64,000 nucleotides of DNA from Geodermatophilus obscurus (GTDB lineage: Bacteria > Actinomycetota > Actinomycetes > Mycobacteriales > Geodermatophilaceae). Below are positions 1 through 8,582 of the stretch, in pieces; position 1 is the first letter of the stretch, and every line of letters begins with the position of its first letter. The position numbers were made by a program, and so were the translations under genes. The notes under the pieces were generated by a model. It was given only the letters and a program-made list of their open reading frames with translations. It searched no databases and was not told the DNA's origin. The stretch covers positions 1-64,000 of the forward strand of contig NZ_FOWE01000012.1 in the NCBI RefSeq assembly GCF_900115395.1, in the 5' to 3' direction.

Positions 1-159
1 CCAATTTCTTGGAGTTATCCCAGAGCCGGGGGCAGGTTGCCCACGTGTTACTCACCCGTTCGCCACTCATCACCACCCGAAGATGGATCAGCGTTCGACT
101 TGCATGTGTTAAGCACGCCGCCAGCGTTCGTCCTGAGCCAGGATCAAACTCTCCGTAGA
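1..159 (-). rRNA. rrs: 16S rRNA, 5' end (partial)
   Basis: The reverse complement carries the universal bacterial 16S start (AGAGTTTGATCCTGGCTCAG read from about position 152 downward), then the GACGAACGCTGGCGGCGTGC block, followed by the V1 region. Placing the AGAGTTTGATC block at E. coli position 8 puts the mature 5' end near 159. Only the first 159 nt are in the window; the rest of the operon lies to the left. The fragment is typical of Actinobacteria. Confidence 0.97.
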
Positions 160-260
160 TGCTTGAAACCAGCCGAGAACCGAGACCTGACAGATCTCGA
201 TCAATCAACCAAAGGAATCCCACCCAGACATCAAGCCCGGGACGGGGATACTACTTGGCA

Positions 261-292
261 CTGACTTTCGGCACGCTGTTGAGTTCTCAAGG
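261..292 (-). promoter_or_regulatory. rRNA leader antitermination/processing box
   Basis: On the minus strand, about 100 nt upstream of the 16S 5' end, is CCTTGAGAACTCAACAGCGT followed by GCCGAAAGTCAG. This closely matches the conserved leader block found before actinobacterial rrn operons, which is thought to act in antitermination and RNase III processing. Its place between the candidate promoter and the mature 16S fits that role. Confidence 0.75.
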
Positions 293-315
293 AGCGGACG
301 CGCTCGTACCCCGGC

Positions 316-345
316 CTTATCGGCCTTCGTTCGAGGCGGTGTCCA
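316..345 (-). promoter_or_regulatory. candidate rrn promoter
   Basis: On the minus strand, TGGACA (340-345) and GATAAG (316-321) are separated by 18 bp and lie just upstream of the conserved leader box. The -35 has one mismatch and the -10 two mismatches to the sigma-70 consensus. A start near 309 would give a leader of about 150 nt. Ribosomal operons often have several promoters, so this is only one candidate. Confidence 0.45.
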
Positions 346-645
346 CACTGTACACCCGCTCCGCAGCAGTCCGGCCTCGGGGGCCTTCCCGGCGGTTGAC
401 CAGGCTGGCGGCCCGGTCCGTTCTCGCGAGGTGCAGGAAGAACCATACACGCCCCCGGAGGGGTCGTGCAGGGGGTCCCCCACACCCGTCGCGGCCACCG
501 GAGCGGTCGCGGACGACGGGTGCAACGGCACCGCCGACGGCGGCATTCCCGCACGTGCCGCGGCGGGCCGGCGGAGAGGACGGGACGACGACGCGCCGGC
601 CGTCCGGTCGCGTCGTCCAACGGACGTCGTCGCGGGGTGGGGGGC

Positions 646-834
646 CCGGTCGTGCCCGCCGCCTCCGTTCCCCGCCTGTTCGAGGCCTTCCGGCGGGCCC
701 GCGGCGACCGGCTGGACCGCAGCGGACGTGCCGGGCTCGGGCTGACCGTCGCCCGCTCGATCACCCAGGCGCACGAGGGGCACGTCGTGGCCACCGCCCG
801 GCCGGCCGGCGGCCTCGAGGTGACGGTGGAGCCG
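646..834 (+). pseudogene. histidine kinase C-terminal remnant
   Basis: Translation of this frame gives PRLFEAFRRARGDRL and then GLGLTVARSITQAHEGHV, the F box and G2 box of a HATPase_c domain, ending in a typical GGLEVTVE strand. There is no start codon with a ribosome site, no N box and no dimerisation domain upstream. Only the last 60 or so residues of a sensor kinase survive. The upstream sequence belongs to the rrn promoter region on the other strand. I read it as a decayed fragment, perhaps left by a rearrangement next to the rRNA operon. It is not likely to be expressed as a protein. Confidence 0.6.
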
Positions 835-869
835 CGCGCGGAGAAGCTGACCGGCAGCTGCACGGCGAC

Positions 870-1502
870 TCAGGCGACGCCGGCCGGGCGGAACTGGACG
901 CTCACCCTCGGTCCGACCGGCCGGGTGGTCTTCGGGATGCAGTGCTCCCAGGTGCGCTGGCACGAGCCGCCCATCACCACGAGGTCGCCGTGGCCGAGCG
1001 GGAAGCGCAGGGTCTCGCCGCCACCCCCGGCCGGACGGAGCAGCAGCGGCCGCGGCGACCCGAAGGAGACGATCGCCACCATCGTGTCCTCGGTGCGGCT
1101 GCGCCCCAGCCGGTCGCCGTGCCAGGCCACGCTGTCCCGCCCGTCCCGGTAGAGGCACATCCCCGCGGTGACGAACGGCTCGCCGAGCTCGGGCGCGTAG
1201 TGCGCGTCGAGGGCGGCACGCGCCGCGGTCAGGAGGGGGTGCGGCAGGACCTCGTCCCGGCCGTACCAGCGCAGCAGCCGGGGGACGGCGACCTCCCGGT
1301 CGTACATCTGCCGCCGGTCGGCCCGCCAGCCGATGTCGCCGAGGAGCACCTCGAGGACCTCGTCCGACCCGGTCACCCAGCCCGGCAGGTGGTCGACCCA
1401 CGCCCCGCGACTGAGCAGGTGCCGCCGCACCCGGCCCGGCAACGGCGTGAGCGCGGCCTCCTCGGCGACGTCGAACATCGACGGCTGGTGCGCGAGCGAC
1501 AT
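870..1502 (-). CDS. AlkB-like 2OG-Fe(II) dioxygenase
   Basis: A 210-residue protein of the AlkB family, which oxidatively removes alkyl lesions from bases in DNA or RNA using Fe(II) and 2-oxoglutarate. The iron ligands are visible as WHGD (His128, Asp130) and WEHCIPK (His187). The 2-oxoglutarate-binding arginines lie in RPVGPRVSVQFR (Arg199, Arg205). The fold covers nearly the whole protein, the usual length for bacterial AlkB. There is no Shine-Dalgarno. A TAGCCT -10 element ends 6 nt before the ATG, so the message is probably leaderless. It stands alone, back to back with the kinase remnant and downstream of recQ on the same strand. The substrate (repair or tRNA/protein) cannot be told from sequence. 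Confidence 0.88.
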   Translation of the reverse strand: MSLAHQPSMFDVAEEAALTPLPGRVRRHLLSRGAWVDHLPGWVTGSDEVLEVLLGDIGWRADRRQMYDREVAVPRLLRWYGRDEVLPHPLLTAARAALDAHYAPELGEPFVTAGMCLYRDGRDSVAWHGDRLGRSRTEDTMVAIVSFGSPRPLLLRPAGGGGETLRFPLGHGDLVVMGGSCQRTWEHCIPKTTRPVGPRVSVQFRPAGVA

Positions 1503-1508
1503 GGACGG

Positions 1509-1514
1509 AGGCTA
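1509..1514 (-). promoter_or_regulatory. -10 element (TAGCCT), leaderless start
   Basis: TAGCCT lies 6 nt upstream of the AlkB-like ATG with no ribosome-binding sequence between. Transcription would begin at or next to the start codon. Confidence 0.5.
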
Positions 1515-1540
1515 GCGCCGATCGAACGTGTGTACGACCC

Positions 1541-3766
1541 CTAGGCGGTGAGCGCGAGCGCGAAGGGGAGCACCCGGGACGCGCCCGCCAGCCGCAGCTC
1601 CCGGCCGGCGACCGTCATCGTCCAGCGGGAGTCGGCGAGGTCGTCGACGAGCAGGACGGGGACCGCACCGAGCTCATCGAGCCGGGACCGCAGCTCCGGG
1701 CCGACGACGATCCGCTGCCACACCCCCGCCAGCCGGAAGGCGCTGTTCCCGCCCGGGCCGCCGGTCGGCCCGCCGTGCGCCAGGGACATCTCCCCCAGGT
1801 AGGGCAGCCGGCCGAGCCGCGCCAGGCCCTGTGCCACCCCGGTGACCAGCCGCGGGCGGCGACGGGACGGGACGGCGACCACCGCGGCCGGGCGCTCGGC
1901 CCAGTCCCAGGCCCCCAGGACGCGGGCGCAGGCGCGCAGCAGGTCGTCGTCGGGCGGGACGTCGGACACCGAGCGCTGCACCGGCACGTCGAAGGCGGCG
2001 TCGGGGTCCTCCTCGAGGCCGGGCGCCTCGAGGTCGAGGGTCACCGTGCCCCCGACGCCGTCGTCGCCGAGCAGCGTGCGCAGGCGCTGACCCCAGCCCA
2101 GGTCGGTGAGCCGGGCGACGGCCCGGCCGGGCTCGAGCAGCTCACCGGCGGCGATCTTGCCCTTCACCTCGACGCCGAGCCGGTCGGCGCCGGTGGGCCA
2201 CTGGGCGCGCGGGGCGAGTTCCACGCCGGGGCGGTCGAGCGCGGCGGAGGCGGCCTGGGCGGCGCCCTCCGGGACGTCGGTCGGGTACCAGGGGCCGGCG
2301 CAGACGTCGCAGCGGCCGCACGGGGCGGCGGTCGGGTCGTCGAGCGCCTCCTGCAGGAAGGCCATGCGGCAGCGCGCCCGGTCGACCGGCTTCGCGTAGT
2401 CGAGCATCGCCCGCTGCTCGGCCTCGCGGGTGCGCGCGACGCGGGCGTAGCGATCGGCGTCGTACACCCACGGGCGGCCGGTGGAGCGCCAGCCGCCCTG
2501 CACCCGCTCGACGGCGCCGTCGACGGCGAGCACCTTGAGCAGCAGCTCCAGCCGGGACCGGCGGACGTCGGCGACGGTCTCCAGCCGGGCCACCGACCAC
2601 GCCCTCCCGTCGGCCATGGCGGACAGGACGGCGGCGGCGTGGTCCTCGCGCGGCATGGACGAGGTGGCGAACCACTGCCAGATGGCGAGGTCCTCGGGGC
2701 CGGGCAGGAGCAGGACGTCGGCGTGCTCGACGGCACGGCCGGCACGCCCCACCTGCTGGTAGTAGCTGACCGGCGAGGACGGCGCCCCGAGGTGCACGAC
2801 GAAGCCGAGGTCGGGCTTGTCGAAGCCCATCCCCAGCGCCGAGGTGGCGACCAGCGCCTTGACCCGGTTCTCCCGGAGCGCCTCCTCGGCGTCCTTGCGG
2901 TCGGCGTCGTCGAGGCGGCCGGTGTAGGCGCGCACGTCGTGTCCGGCGTCGCGCAGCAGCGCCGCGGTCTCCTCGGCCGCGGCGACGGTGAGCGTGTACA
3001 CGATGCCGCTGCCCGGGAGGTCGCCGACGTGGGCGGCGAGCCAGGCCAGCCGGGCGCGGTCGGTGGGGAGTCGCAGCACGCCCAGGCGCAGCGAGTCGCG
3101 CGCCAGCGGCCCGCGCACGGTGGTCACCCCCACCCCACCGGCGCCGAGCTGCTCGGCCACGTCGGCGACGACGCGCTCGTTGGCCGTCGCCGTGGTGGCG
3201 AGGACCGGGGTGCCGGCCGGCAGCGTGCCCAGCAGGTCGCGGATGCGCCGGTAGTCGGGGCGGAAGTCGTGGCCCCAGTCGGAGACGCAGTGCGCCTCGT
3301 CGACGACGAGCAGGCCGCAGCGGGCGACCAGGCCGGGCAGCTGCTCCTCGCGGAAGCGCGGGTTGGTCAGCCGTTCGGGCGAGACGAGCAGGACGTCGAC
3401 GTCGTCGGCGGCCAGGCGCGCGGCGACGTCGTCCCACTCGGTGGCGTTGGCGCTGGAGATCTCGACGGCGCGGATGCCGGCGCGGGCCGCGGCGGCCACC
3501 TGGTCGCGCATCAGCGCGAGCAGTGGGCTCACCAACAGGGTGGGCCCGGCGCCGCGGCGGCGCAGCAGCGCGGTGGAGACGAAGTAGACCGCCGACTTGC
3601 CCCAGCCGGTGCGCTGCACCACCAGGGCGCGCTCGGAGCGCTCGACCAGCGCGGCGACGGCGGCGTCCTGGCCCTCGCGGAACTCCGCGCCGGGACGGCC
3701 GGTCAGCTCGCGCAAGACCCCGAGGGCCTCGGCGGCGAGATCGGACGGCGGCGCGGCGGTGCTCAT
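1541..3766 (-). CDS. recQ: RecQ-family helicase with PRTase-like C-terminus
   Basis: A 741-residue ATP-dependent 3'-5' DNA helicase. Walker A is TGWGKS (Lys57), motif II is DEAH (156-159), and motif III is ATTATAN. Motifs V/VI appear as ALGMGFDKPDLGFVVH and QQVGRAGR. A RecQ zinc cluster follows (Cys in CRMAFLQEAL, then CGRCDVC). Instead of an HRDC domain the protein ends in a phosphoribosyltransferase-like segment with a PRPP-loop-like VLLVDDLADSRWTMT near residues 704-718. RecQ-PRTase fusions are known in actinobacteria; the role of the tail is not. The ATG at 3766 is chosen because the helicase motif spacing is normal from there and a TACTGT -10 lies 8 nt upstream. A long reading frame continues upstream but has no helicase homology. 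Confidence 0.92.
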   Translation of the reverse strand: MSTAAPPSDLAAEALGVLRELTGRPGAEFREGQDAAVAALVERSERALVVQRTGWGKSAVYFVSTALLRRRGAGPTLLVSPLLALMRDQVAAAARAGIRAVEISSANATEWDDVAARLAADDVDVLLVSPERLTNPRFREEQLPGLVARCGLLVVDEAHCVSDWGHDFRPDYRRIRDLLGTLPAGTPVLATTATANERVVADVAEQLGAGGVGVTTVRGPLARDSLRLGVLRLPTDRARLAWLAAHVGDLPGSGIVYTLTVAAAEETAALLRDAGHDVRAYTGRLDDADRKDAEEALRENRVKALVATSALGMGFDKPDLGFVVHLGAPSSPVSYYQQVGRAGRAVEHADVLLLPGPEDLAIWQWFATSSMPREDHAAAVLSAMADGRAWSVARLETVADVRRSRLELLLKVLAVDGAVERVQGGWRSTGRPWVYDADRYARVARTREAEQRAMLDYAKPVDRARCRMAFLQEALDDPTAAPCGRCDVCAGPWYPTDVPEGAAQAASAALDRPGVELAPRAQWPTGADRLGVEVKGKIAAGELLEPGRAVARLTDLGWGQRLRTLLGDDGVGGTVTLDLEAPGLEEDPDAAFDVPVQRSVSDVPPDDDLLRACARVLGAWDWAERPAAVVAVPSRRRPRLVTGVAQGLARLGRLPYLGEMSLAHGGPTGGPGGNSAFRLAGVWQRIVVGPELRSRLDELGAVPVLLVDDLADSRWTMTVAGRELRLAGASRVLPFALALTA

Positions 3767-3774
3767 GGGCCCCG

Positions 3775-3780
3775 ACAGTA
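3775..3780 (-). promoter_or_regulatory. -10 element (TACTGT) for recQ
   Basis: TACTGT on the minus strand ends 8 nt before the recQ ATG. With no Shine-Dalgarno present, this suggests a leaderless recQ transcript. Confidence 0.45.
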
Positions 3781-3844
3781 GGTGTGTCCTCCGACAGCGG
3801 GACCGTCCATGCGCGACCTGGGGACGGCGGGCAGGATGGTGAGG

Positions 3845-4663
3845 ATGCGGCCGCCGGACAACCACGTGCACACCGGGTGGTCGTGGGACACCCCCAGCTC
3901 GGTCACCATGGCCCGCGCGTGCGAGCAGGCCGTCGCCCAGGGGCTGCCGGCGATCGCCTTCACCGAGCACCTCGACTTCACCGTGTGGGGTCCCGACGAC
4001 CGGGCCACCACGCTGGGCCTGGTCGACCGGCACGCCTCGCGGCACGAGCCGATCGACTCCGAGGGCTACTGGGCCGAGCTCACCGAGGTGCGCGAGCGGT
4101 TCCCCGAGCTGCGCATCTGGTCCGGCGTCGAGGCCGGCGAGCCGCACCTGTTCGCCTCCAGCGTCGCGGCGCACCTGGCCGGCGCGCCCGTCGACCGCGT
4201 GCTCGGCTCGCTGCACTCCCTGCACGACGGCGACCGGCTCTACGGCGTCGGCCAGCTGCTCTACACCGACGCCGACGCGACCATGCGCCGCTACCTCGCC
4301 GAGGTCGTCGACATGGTGGAGAGCAGCGACGTCTTCCAGGTGCTCGCCCACGTCGACTTCCCGCGGCGGTATTGGCCCGGCGGTCAGCACCGCTACGTGG
4401 AGAAGGACTACGAGGAGGAGTACCGGGCGGTGTTCCGCGCGCTGGCCGGCACCGGCCGGGCGCTGGAGGTCAACACCAGCAGCCCGCTGGCCTCGGCCGA
4501 CCAGGTGCGCTGGTTCCGCGAGGAGGGTGGCGAGGCGGTGAGCTTCGGCAGCGACGCCCACCAGCCGTACGCCGTCGGACAGCGGTTCGACCTCGCCGTC
4601 GACGTCGTCGAGGCCGCCGGGTTCCGCCCCGGGCGCGACCGCTTCGACTTCTGGCGGCGCTGA
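3845..4663 (+). CDS. PHP-domain phosphoesterase (histidinol-phosphatase type)
   Basis: A 272-residue PHP-family metal-dependent phosphoesterase. The metal-binding motifs are all present: NHVHTGWS at the N-terminus, TEHLD, HVDFPRRYW and GSDAH near the C-terminus. The closest characterised relatives are monofunctional histidinol phosphatases (HisK type), which remove phosphate from histidinol phosphate. No other his genes are nearby, so the substrate stays open. The start is the ATG before RPPDNHVH, with GCAGG 9 nt upstream; an ATG 9 nt earlier is also possible. The gene is divergent from recQ and ends just before the palindrome of the carbamate kinase operon. Confidence 0.82.
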   Translation: MRPPDNHVHTGWSWDTPSSVTMARACEQAVAQGLPAIAFTEHLDFTVWGPDDRATTLGLVDRHASRHEPIDSEGYWAELTEVRERFPELRIWSGVEAGEPHLFASSVAAHLAGAPVDRVLGSLHSLHDGDRLYGVGQLLYTDADATMRRYLAEVVDMVESSDVFQVLAHVDFPRRYWPGGQHRYVEKDYEEEYRAVFRALAGTGRALEVNTSSPLASADQVRWFREEGGEAVSFGSDAHQPYAVGQRFDLAVDVVEAAGFRPGRDRFDFWRR

Positions 4664-4673
4664 CCTCCCGCCG

Positions 4674-4695
4674 GATACTTCAGCACTGAGACATC
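4674..4695. promoter_or_regulatory. 22-bp palindromic operator 1 (carbamate kinase operon)
   Basis: The half-sites are GATACTTCAGC and ACTGAGACATC, an imperfect inverted repeat. The same palindrome precedes the fdrA operon, the permease operon and hyuAB. A -10 element, TACGCT (4702-4707), lies just downstream and the GTG start of the kinase is 19 nt after the palindrome. The operator would overlap the -35/spacer, so the simplest reading is repression. Confidence 0.7.
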
Positions 4696-4714
4696 TGCCG
4701 CTACGCTGCGCCGG

Positions 4715-5674
4715 GTGGACTCCCGCCGCGCCGTGATCGCCCTGGGCGGCAACGCGATGACCGGGCCCGACGGCTCGGCGACACCGGCCGCGCAGCAGGC
4801 CGCCCTCGCGGTGGCCGCGGGGGCGATCGCGGAGGTCGTGGCCGCCGGCGTCGAGGTGGTCCTCACCCACGGCAACGGCCCGCAGGTCGGCAACCTGCTG
4901 GTCAAGAACGAGATGGCGGCGAGCGTCGTCCCGCCGGTGCCGCTGGACTGGTGCGTCGCCCAGACGCAGGCCACCGTCGGCTTCACCCTCACCGACGAGC
5001 TCGACGCCGCCCTGGCCGCCCGCGGGCTGGACCGCCGCACCGCCGCCCTCGTCACGCGCACGCTCGTCGACCCCGCCGACCCGCACTTCGCCGCGCCGTC
5101 GAAGCCGATCGGCCGGTACCTGCCCGCCGAGGAGGCCGCGCGGTTCGTCGCGCTCGGCCAGCTGTGGGAGGACCGCGGCCCGCGCGGATGGCGCCGCGTC
5201 GTCGCCTCGCCCGAGCCGCGGTCGGTCGTGGACGCCCCGGCCGTCGCGGCGCTGCTCGCCGCCGGCTTCGTCGTCGTGTGCGCCGGCGGAGGCGGGGTGC
5301 CGGTGATCGCGGAACGGCCGATGCGCGGCGTGGAGGCCGTCATCGACAAGGACCTCACCGCCGCGCTGCTGGCCCGCGAGCTGGGCGCCGACACGCTGGT
5401 CATCGCCACCGACGTGGCCAACGTCGTCCTCGGCTTCGGCACCGACGCCGCGCGTCCGCTGGGCCGGGTCACCCCGGCCGAGCTCCGCGCGCACGCCGCG
5501 GCCGGGGAGTTCGGCCGCGGCAGCATGGGCCCGAAGGTCGAGGCCGCCCTGCGCTTCGTGGAGGGCCCCGTCGACGGCCAGGACCCGCCCCGCACCGCCG
5601 TCATCACCTCGCTGGAGAACATCGCCGACGCCGTCACCGGGAACGCCGTCGGCACGATCCTGACCGCTGCCTAG
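4715..5674 (+). CDS. arcC: carbamate kinase
   Basis: A 319-residue amino-acid-kinase-fold enzyme that makes ATP, CO2 and ammonia from carbamoyl phosphate and ADP. The N-terminal VIALGGNAM and [11 protein letters not shown] loops, [13 protein letters not shown] and the C-terminal [13 protein letters not shown] are diagnostic of carbamate kinase. The length is usual (about 310). It starts with GTG and has no ribosome site; a TACGCT -10 lies 7 nt upstream, so the message is probably leaderless. It is followed 13 nt later by the ring-opening amidohydrolase in the same operon, and there are no arginine deiminase genes nearby. This points to carbamoyl phosphate derived from ring catabolism rather than from arginine. 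Confidence 0.93.
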   Translation: MDSRRAVIALGGNAMTGPDGSATPAAQQAALAVAAGAIAEVVAAGVEVVLTHGNGPQVGNLLVKNEMAASVVPPVPLDWCVAQTQATVGFTLTDELDAALAARGLDRRTAALVTRTLVDPADPHFAAPSKPIGRYLPAEEAARFVALGQLWEDRGPRGWRRVVASPEPRSVVDAPAVAALLAAGFVVVCAGGGGVPVIAERPMRGVEAVIDKDLTAALLARELGADTLVIATDVANVVLGFGTDAARPLGRVTPAELRAHAAAGEFGRGSMGPKVEAALRFVEGPVDGQDPPRTAVITSLENIADAVTGNAVGTILTAA

Positions 5675-5687
5675 GAAAGAGGAACAC

Positions 5688-6791
5688 GTGCCCGCACCGA
5701 TCGAGGTCCGCAAGGTCCCGCTGCACAACGTCAGCGACGCCAGCGAGCTGGCCAAGCTCATCGACGACGGCGTCATGGAGGCCGACCGGGTCGTCGCCGT
5801 CATCGGCAAGACCGAGGGCAACGGCGGCGTCAACGACTACACCCGGATCATCGCCGACCGGGCCTTCCGCGAGGTGCTGCTCGAGAAGGGCACGCGCAGC
5901 AAGGAGGACGTCGCCGAGATCCCGATCGTGTGGTCCGGCGGCACCGACGGCGTCATCAGCCCGCACGCCACCATCTTCGCCACGCTGCCCGAGGACGCCG
6001 TCGAGAAGACCGACGACCCGCGGCTGACCGTCGGCTACGCGATGAGCGACGTCCTGCTGCCCGAGGACATCGGCCGCATCTCGATGGTGGAGAAGGTGGC
6101 CGAGGGCGTGCGGCGCGCGATGGAGGCGGCCGGGATCACCGACCCCGCCGACGTCCACTACGTGCAGACCAAGACGCCGCTGCTGACCATCGAGACCATC
6201 CGCGACGCCAAGGCCCGCGGCAAGGAGACGTACTACGACGAGCCGCACGGCTCCATGGACCTCTCCAACGGCACGACGGCGCTCGGCATCGCGGTGGCGC
6301 TGGGCGAGATCGAGATGCCGGAGCAGAAGCAGGTCATGCGCGACCTGTCGCTGTTCAGCGCCGTCGCCTCGTGCTCGTCGGGCGTGGAGCTCGACCGGGC
6401 GCAGATCGTCGTCGTCGGCAACGCCCGCGGGCACGGCGGCGCCTACCGCATCGGGCACTCGGTGATGAAGGACGCCCTGGACCAGGACGGCATCTGGGAC
6501 GCCATCCGCCAGGCCGGCCTCGAGCTGCCCGAGCGCCCGCACGTCAGCGACCTCGGCGACCGGCTGGTCAACGTCTTCCTCAAGTGCGAGGCCGACCCGA
6601 CCGGCTACGTCCGCGGCCGGCGCAACGCGATGCTCGACGACTCCGACGTCTTCTGGCACCGGCAGATCAAGGCCACCGTGGGCGGCGTCGCGGCGTCGGT
6701 GACCGGCGACCCGGCGGTGTTCGTGTCGGTGGCCGCGGTGCACCAGGGCCCCTCCGGCGGCGGACCGGTCGCGGCGATCGTCAGGGCGTGA
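5688..6791 (+). CDS. ring-opening amidohydrolase (barbiturase/cyanuric acid hydrolase family)
   Basis: A 367-residue member of the AtzD/TrzD/barbiturase family, which opens cyclic amide rings. Family members are built from three similar repeats. Here the serine-containing loops are recognisable as [20 protein letters not shown] and the terminal [14 protein letters not shown], with [15 protein letters not shown] between. The length matches characterised enzymes (about 365). Barbiturase converts barbiturate to ureidomalonate; cyanuric acid hydrolase opens the s-triazine. Neighbouring carbamate kinase and the co-regulated uracil-type permease and Mo-hydroxylase favour a pyrimidine-derived ring, but this is inference. 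A GTG start with GAGGAA 7 nt upstream supports the chosen start. A strong hairpin follows the gene. Confidence 0.88.
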   Translation: MPAPIEVRKVPLHNVSDASELAKLIDDGVMEADRVVAVIGKTEGNGGVNDYTRIIADRAFREVLLEKGTRSKEDVAEIPIVWSGGTDGVISPHATIFATLPEDAVEKTDDPRLTVGYAMSDVLLPEDIGRISMVEKVAEGVRRAMEAAGITDPADVHYVQTKTPLLTIETIRDAKARGKETYYDEPHGSMDLSNGTTALGIAVALGEIEMPEQKQVMRDLSLFSAVASCSSGVELDRAQIVVVGNARGHGGAYRIGHSVMKDALDQDGIWDAIRQAGLELPERPHVSDLGDRLVNVFLKCEADPTGYVRGRRNAMLDDSDVFWHRQIKATVGGVAASVTGDPAVFVSVAAVHQGPSGGGPVAAIVRA

Positions 6792-6795
6792 GCCC

Positions 6796-6824
6796 CCGCG
6801 GGCCGGCTGCACGCCGGCCCGCGG
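6796..6824 (+). terminator. hairpin terminator after ring-opening gene
   Basis: A perfect 12-bp stem (CCGCGGGCCGGC and its complement) with a 5-nt loop begins 4 bp after the stop codon. There is no U tract, as is common in GC-rich actinobacteria. Confidence 0.6.
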
Positions 6825-6896
6825 CGGTGCCGGGCGGGGCGGACGCCGGGCCGTAGGGTCGGACCCTCACGGAGACGGCCGCACGGAGGCACTGCA

Positions 6897-7967
6897 GTGG
6901 ACGCGGTCATCCGGGCACACGTGCTGCCCCTGGTGTTCCTCCTCGGCCCGGCGGTGCTCGACCTCGCGCTCGGGCGGGACCAGGTGGTCCTCGGCCTGGT
7001 CGCGGCCTCGCCGCTGGTCGCCGCCACCCTGCTCGGACGGCGGGCCACCGCCGCCTACGGCCTGGTCGCGCTGCTGACGGCGGCCCTGCTCGGCGTGTAC
7101 GACCGGCAGTACGTCGACGAGGCCCTGCCGGCCCAGGTCATCCGGCTGACCGTCGTCGCGGTGGTGGGCGTGGTGGCCGTCGGCGCCTGCGTCCTGCGCG
7201 TGCGGCGGGAGGGGGAGCTGGCGCGGCTGAGCGGCGAGGCGGCGTCGGCGCGGGCGGCGCTGCGCCTCGGGGAGACGCTGCAGCGGCACCTGCTCGGCCC
7301 GCCGCCGGTCGTCCCCGTCTTCGAGTCGGCCGTGCGCTACCTGCCCGCCGTGCGCGGGGCCCGCGTCGGCGGGGACTGGTACGACGCGTTCCCCGCGGCC
7401 GGCGGCGGCACCGTGCTGGTGATCGGCGACGTCGCCGGGCACGACCCGCAGGCGGCGGCCGCCATGGCCGAGGTCCGCGGGATGCTGCGCGCGGTCGCCG
7501 TCGACGCGACGTCCCCGGCGGAGGTCCTGCGCGCCCTCGACCGCGTCATGGCGCACCCGTCGACCCCGGCGCTGGTCACCGTGGTCGTCGCCACCGTCAC
7601 CCGCACCGCCGGGGGCGCGACGCTGTGCTGGTCCAACGCCGGTCACCCGCCGCCGGCGCTCCTGGGGGCCGACGGGTCGGTCCGGCTGCTCGAGCGCGTG
7701 CCCGAGCGACTCCTGGGCGTCACACCGGAGAGCCCCCGCACCGACGCGGAGGTCGTGTTGCACCCGGGCGACACGCTGCTGCTCTACACCGACGGCCTGG
7801 TCGAGCGGCGCGACGGCACGCTCGACGAGGGCAGCGCCTGGCTGGTCGAGGAGCTGCACCGGCGTGCGGGGGAGCCGCTCGACGAGCTGTGCGACCGGCT
7901 GCTGGCAGCGGCCTCCGCCGACCGGCACGACGACGTCGCGCTGCTCGCCGTCCGCGTGCCCGCCTAG
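6897..7967 (+). CDS. membrane SpoIIE-type PP2C phosphatase
   Basis: A 356-residue protein. The first 105 residues hold about four hydrophobic segments, a short linker follows, and a SpoIIE/RsbU-like serine phosphatase domain runs from about 140 to the end. Metal-binding and core motifs are GGDWYDAF, VIGDVAGHD, SNAGHPPPALL, LYTDGLVERRDG and DRHDDVALL. Such enzymes usually dephosphorylate anti-sigma-factor antagonists in partner-switching pathways. No antagonist or anti-sigma gene is adjacent, so the partner is unknown. The membrane part is not a recognisable sensory domain. The GTG start has only a weak upstream GGAGG. The stop overlaps that of the convergent kptA by 4 bp. Confidence 0.87.
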   Translation: MDAVIRAHVLPLVFLLGPAVLDLALGRDQVVLGLVAASPLVAATLLGRRATAAYGLVALLTAALLGVYDRQYVDEALPAQVIRLTVVAVVGVVAVGACVLRVRREGELARLSGEAASARAALRLGETLQRHLLGPPPVVPVFESAVRYLPAVRGARVGGDWYDAFPAAGGGTVLVIGDVAGHDPQAAAAMAEVRGMLRAVAVDATSPAEVLRALDRVMAHPSTPALVTVVVATVTRTAGGATLCWSNAGHPPPALLGADGSVRLLERVPERLLGVTPESPRTDAEVVLHPGDTLLLYTDGLVERRDGTLDEGSAWLVEELHRRAGEPLDELCDRLLAAASADRHDDVALLAVRVPA

Positions 7968-8515
7968 CCGTCGAGGACGGTGAGGTACGCCGGCGGGACG
8001 GCGTCGACCAGCCACACGCCGTTGGCGGAGCGGGTGAAGACCGCACCGGCGGCGGCCAGGCCGGCGGCGTCGACGCGCAGGACGGCGGCGCGGCCGCGGC
8101 GCTCCCCCACCGTCCGGGCGGTCGCCTCGTCGGCGCTCAGGTGCACGGCGTGCCGGCGGCCCGGGCGCAGCCCCTCGGTGAGCACCGCGGCCAGGGTGCG
8201 CACGGGGGTGCCGTGGAAGAGGACGGCGGGCGGCGGCTGGGCCGCGTACCCGAGCGCCACCGGCACGCTGTGCCCCTGGCTGGCCCGGATGCGCGTCCCC
8301 GTGTCGTCGTAGGCGAACCGCCGCTTGTCGTTACCGGCGACGACGCGGTCGAGGTCCTCCCGGGTCAGCGGCAGCCCGTGCGCGGCGAGGGCGCCCAGCA
8401 GCGCGTCGACGTCGGCCCAGCCGGCGGTGTCGAGGGCGAGCCCCACGCTGTCGGGCCGGTGCCGCAGCACGTACGACAGCCGCTTGCTCACCCGGACGAC
8501 GTCGTCCCGTCCCAC
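7964..8515 (-). CDS. kptA: RNA 2'-phosphotransferase (Tpt1/KptA)
   Basis: A 183-residue KptA-family enzyme. In eukaryotes it moves the splice-junction 2'-phosphate of tRNA to NAD+; bacterial versions are active, but their natural role is unclear. Family motifs are SKRLSYVLRHRPDSVGL near the N-terminus, then NDKRRFAY, IRASQGHSV, LFHGTP and HAVHLSAD. The length equals that of E. coli KptA. The start is a GTG 8 codons before SKRLS, as in relatives; a GTG at 8491 is possible but would shorten the N-terminus. No RNA ligase gene is adjacent. Confidence 0.9.
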   Translation of the reverse strand: MGRDDVVRVSKRLSYVLRHRPDSVGLALDTAGWADVDALLGALAAHGLPLTREDLDRVVAGNDKRRFAYDDTGTRIRASQGHSVPVALGYAAQPPPAVLFHGTPVRTLAAVLTEGLRPGRRHAVHLSADEATARTVGERRGRAAVLRVDAAGLAAAGAVFTRSANGVWLVDAVPPAYLTVLDG

Positions 8516-8582
8516 GCGGGAAGACTGCGGGTCGGGCCGCGCGGTCGCCAACCGGTCGGCGCCGGCCCGGGCGGAGGTGGAC

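Noticed and set aside
1775..3781. Long plus-strand open frame opposite recQ
   Set aside because: It is antisense to a clearly conserved helicase, has low-complexity Arg/Gly/Ala/Val composition and no recognisable domain. Such frames arise from high GC at third codon positions.
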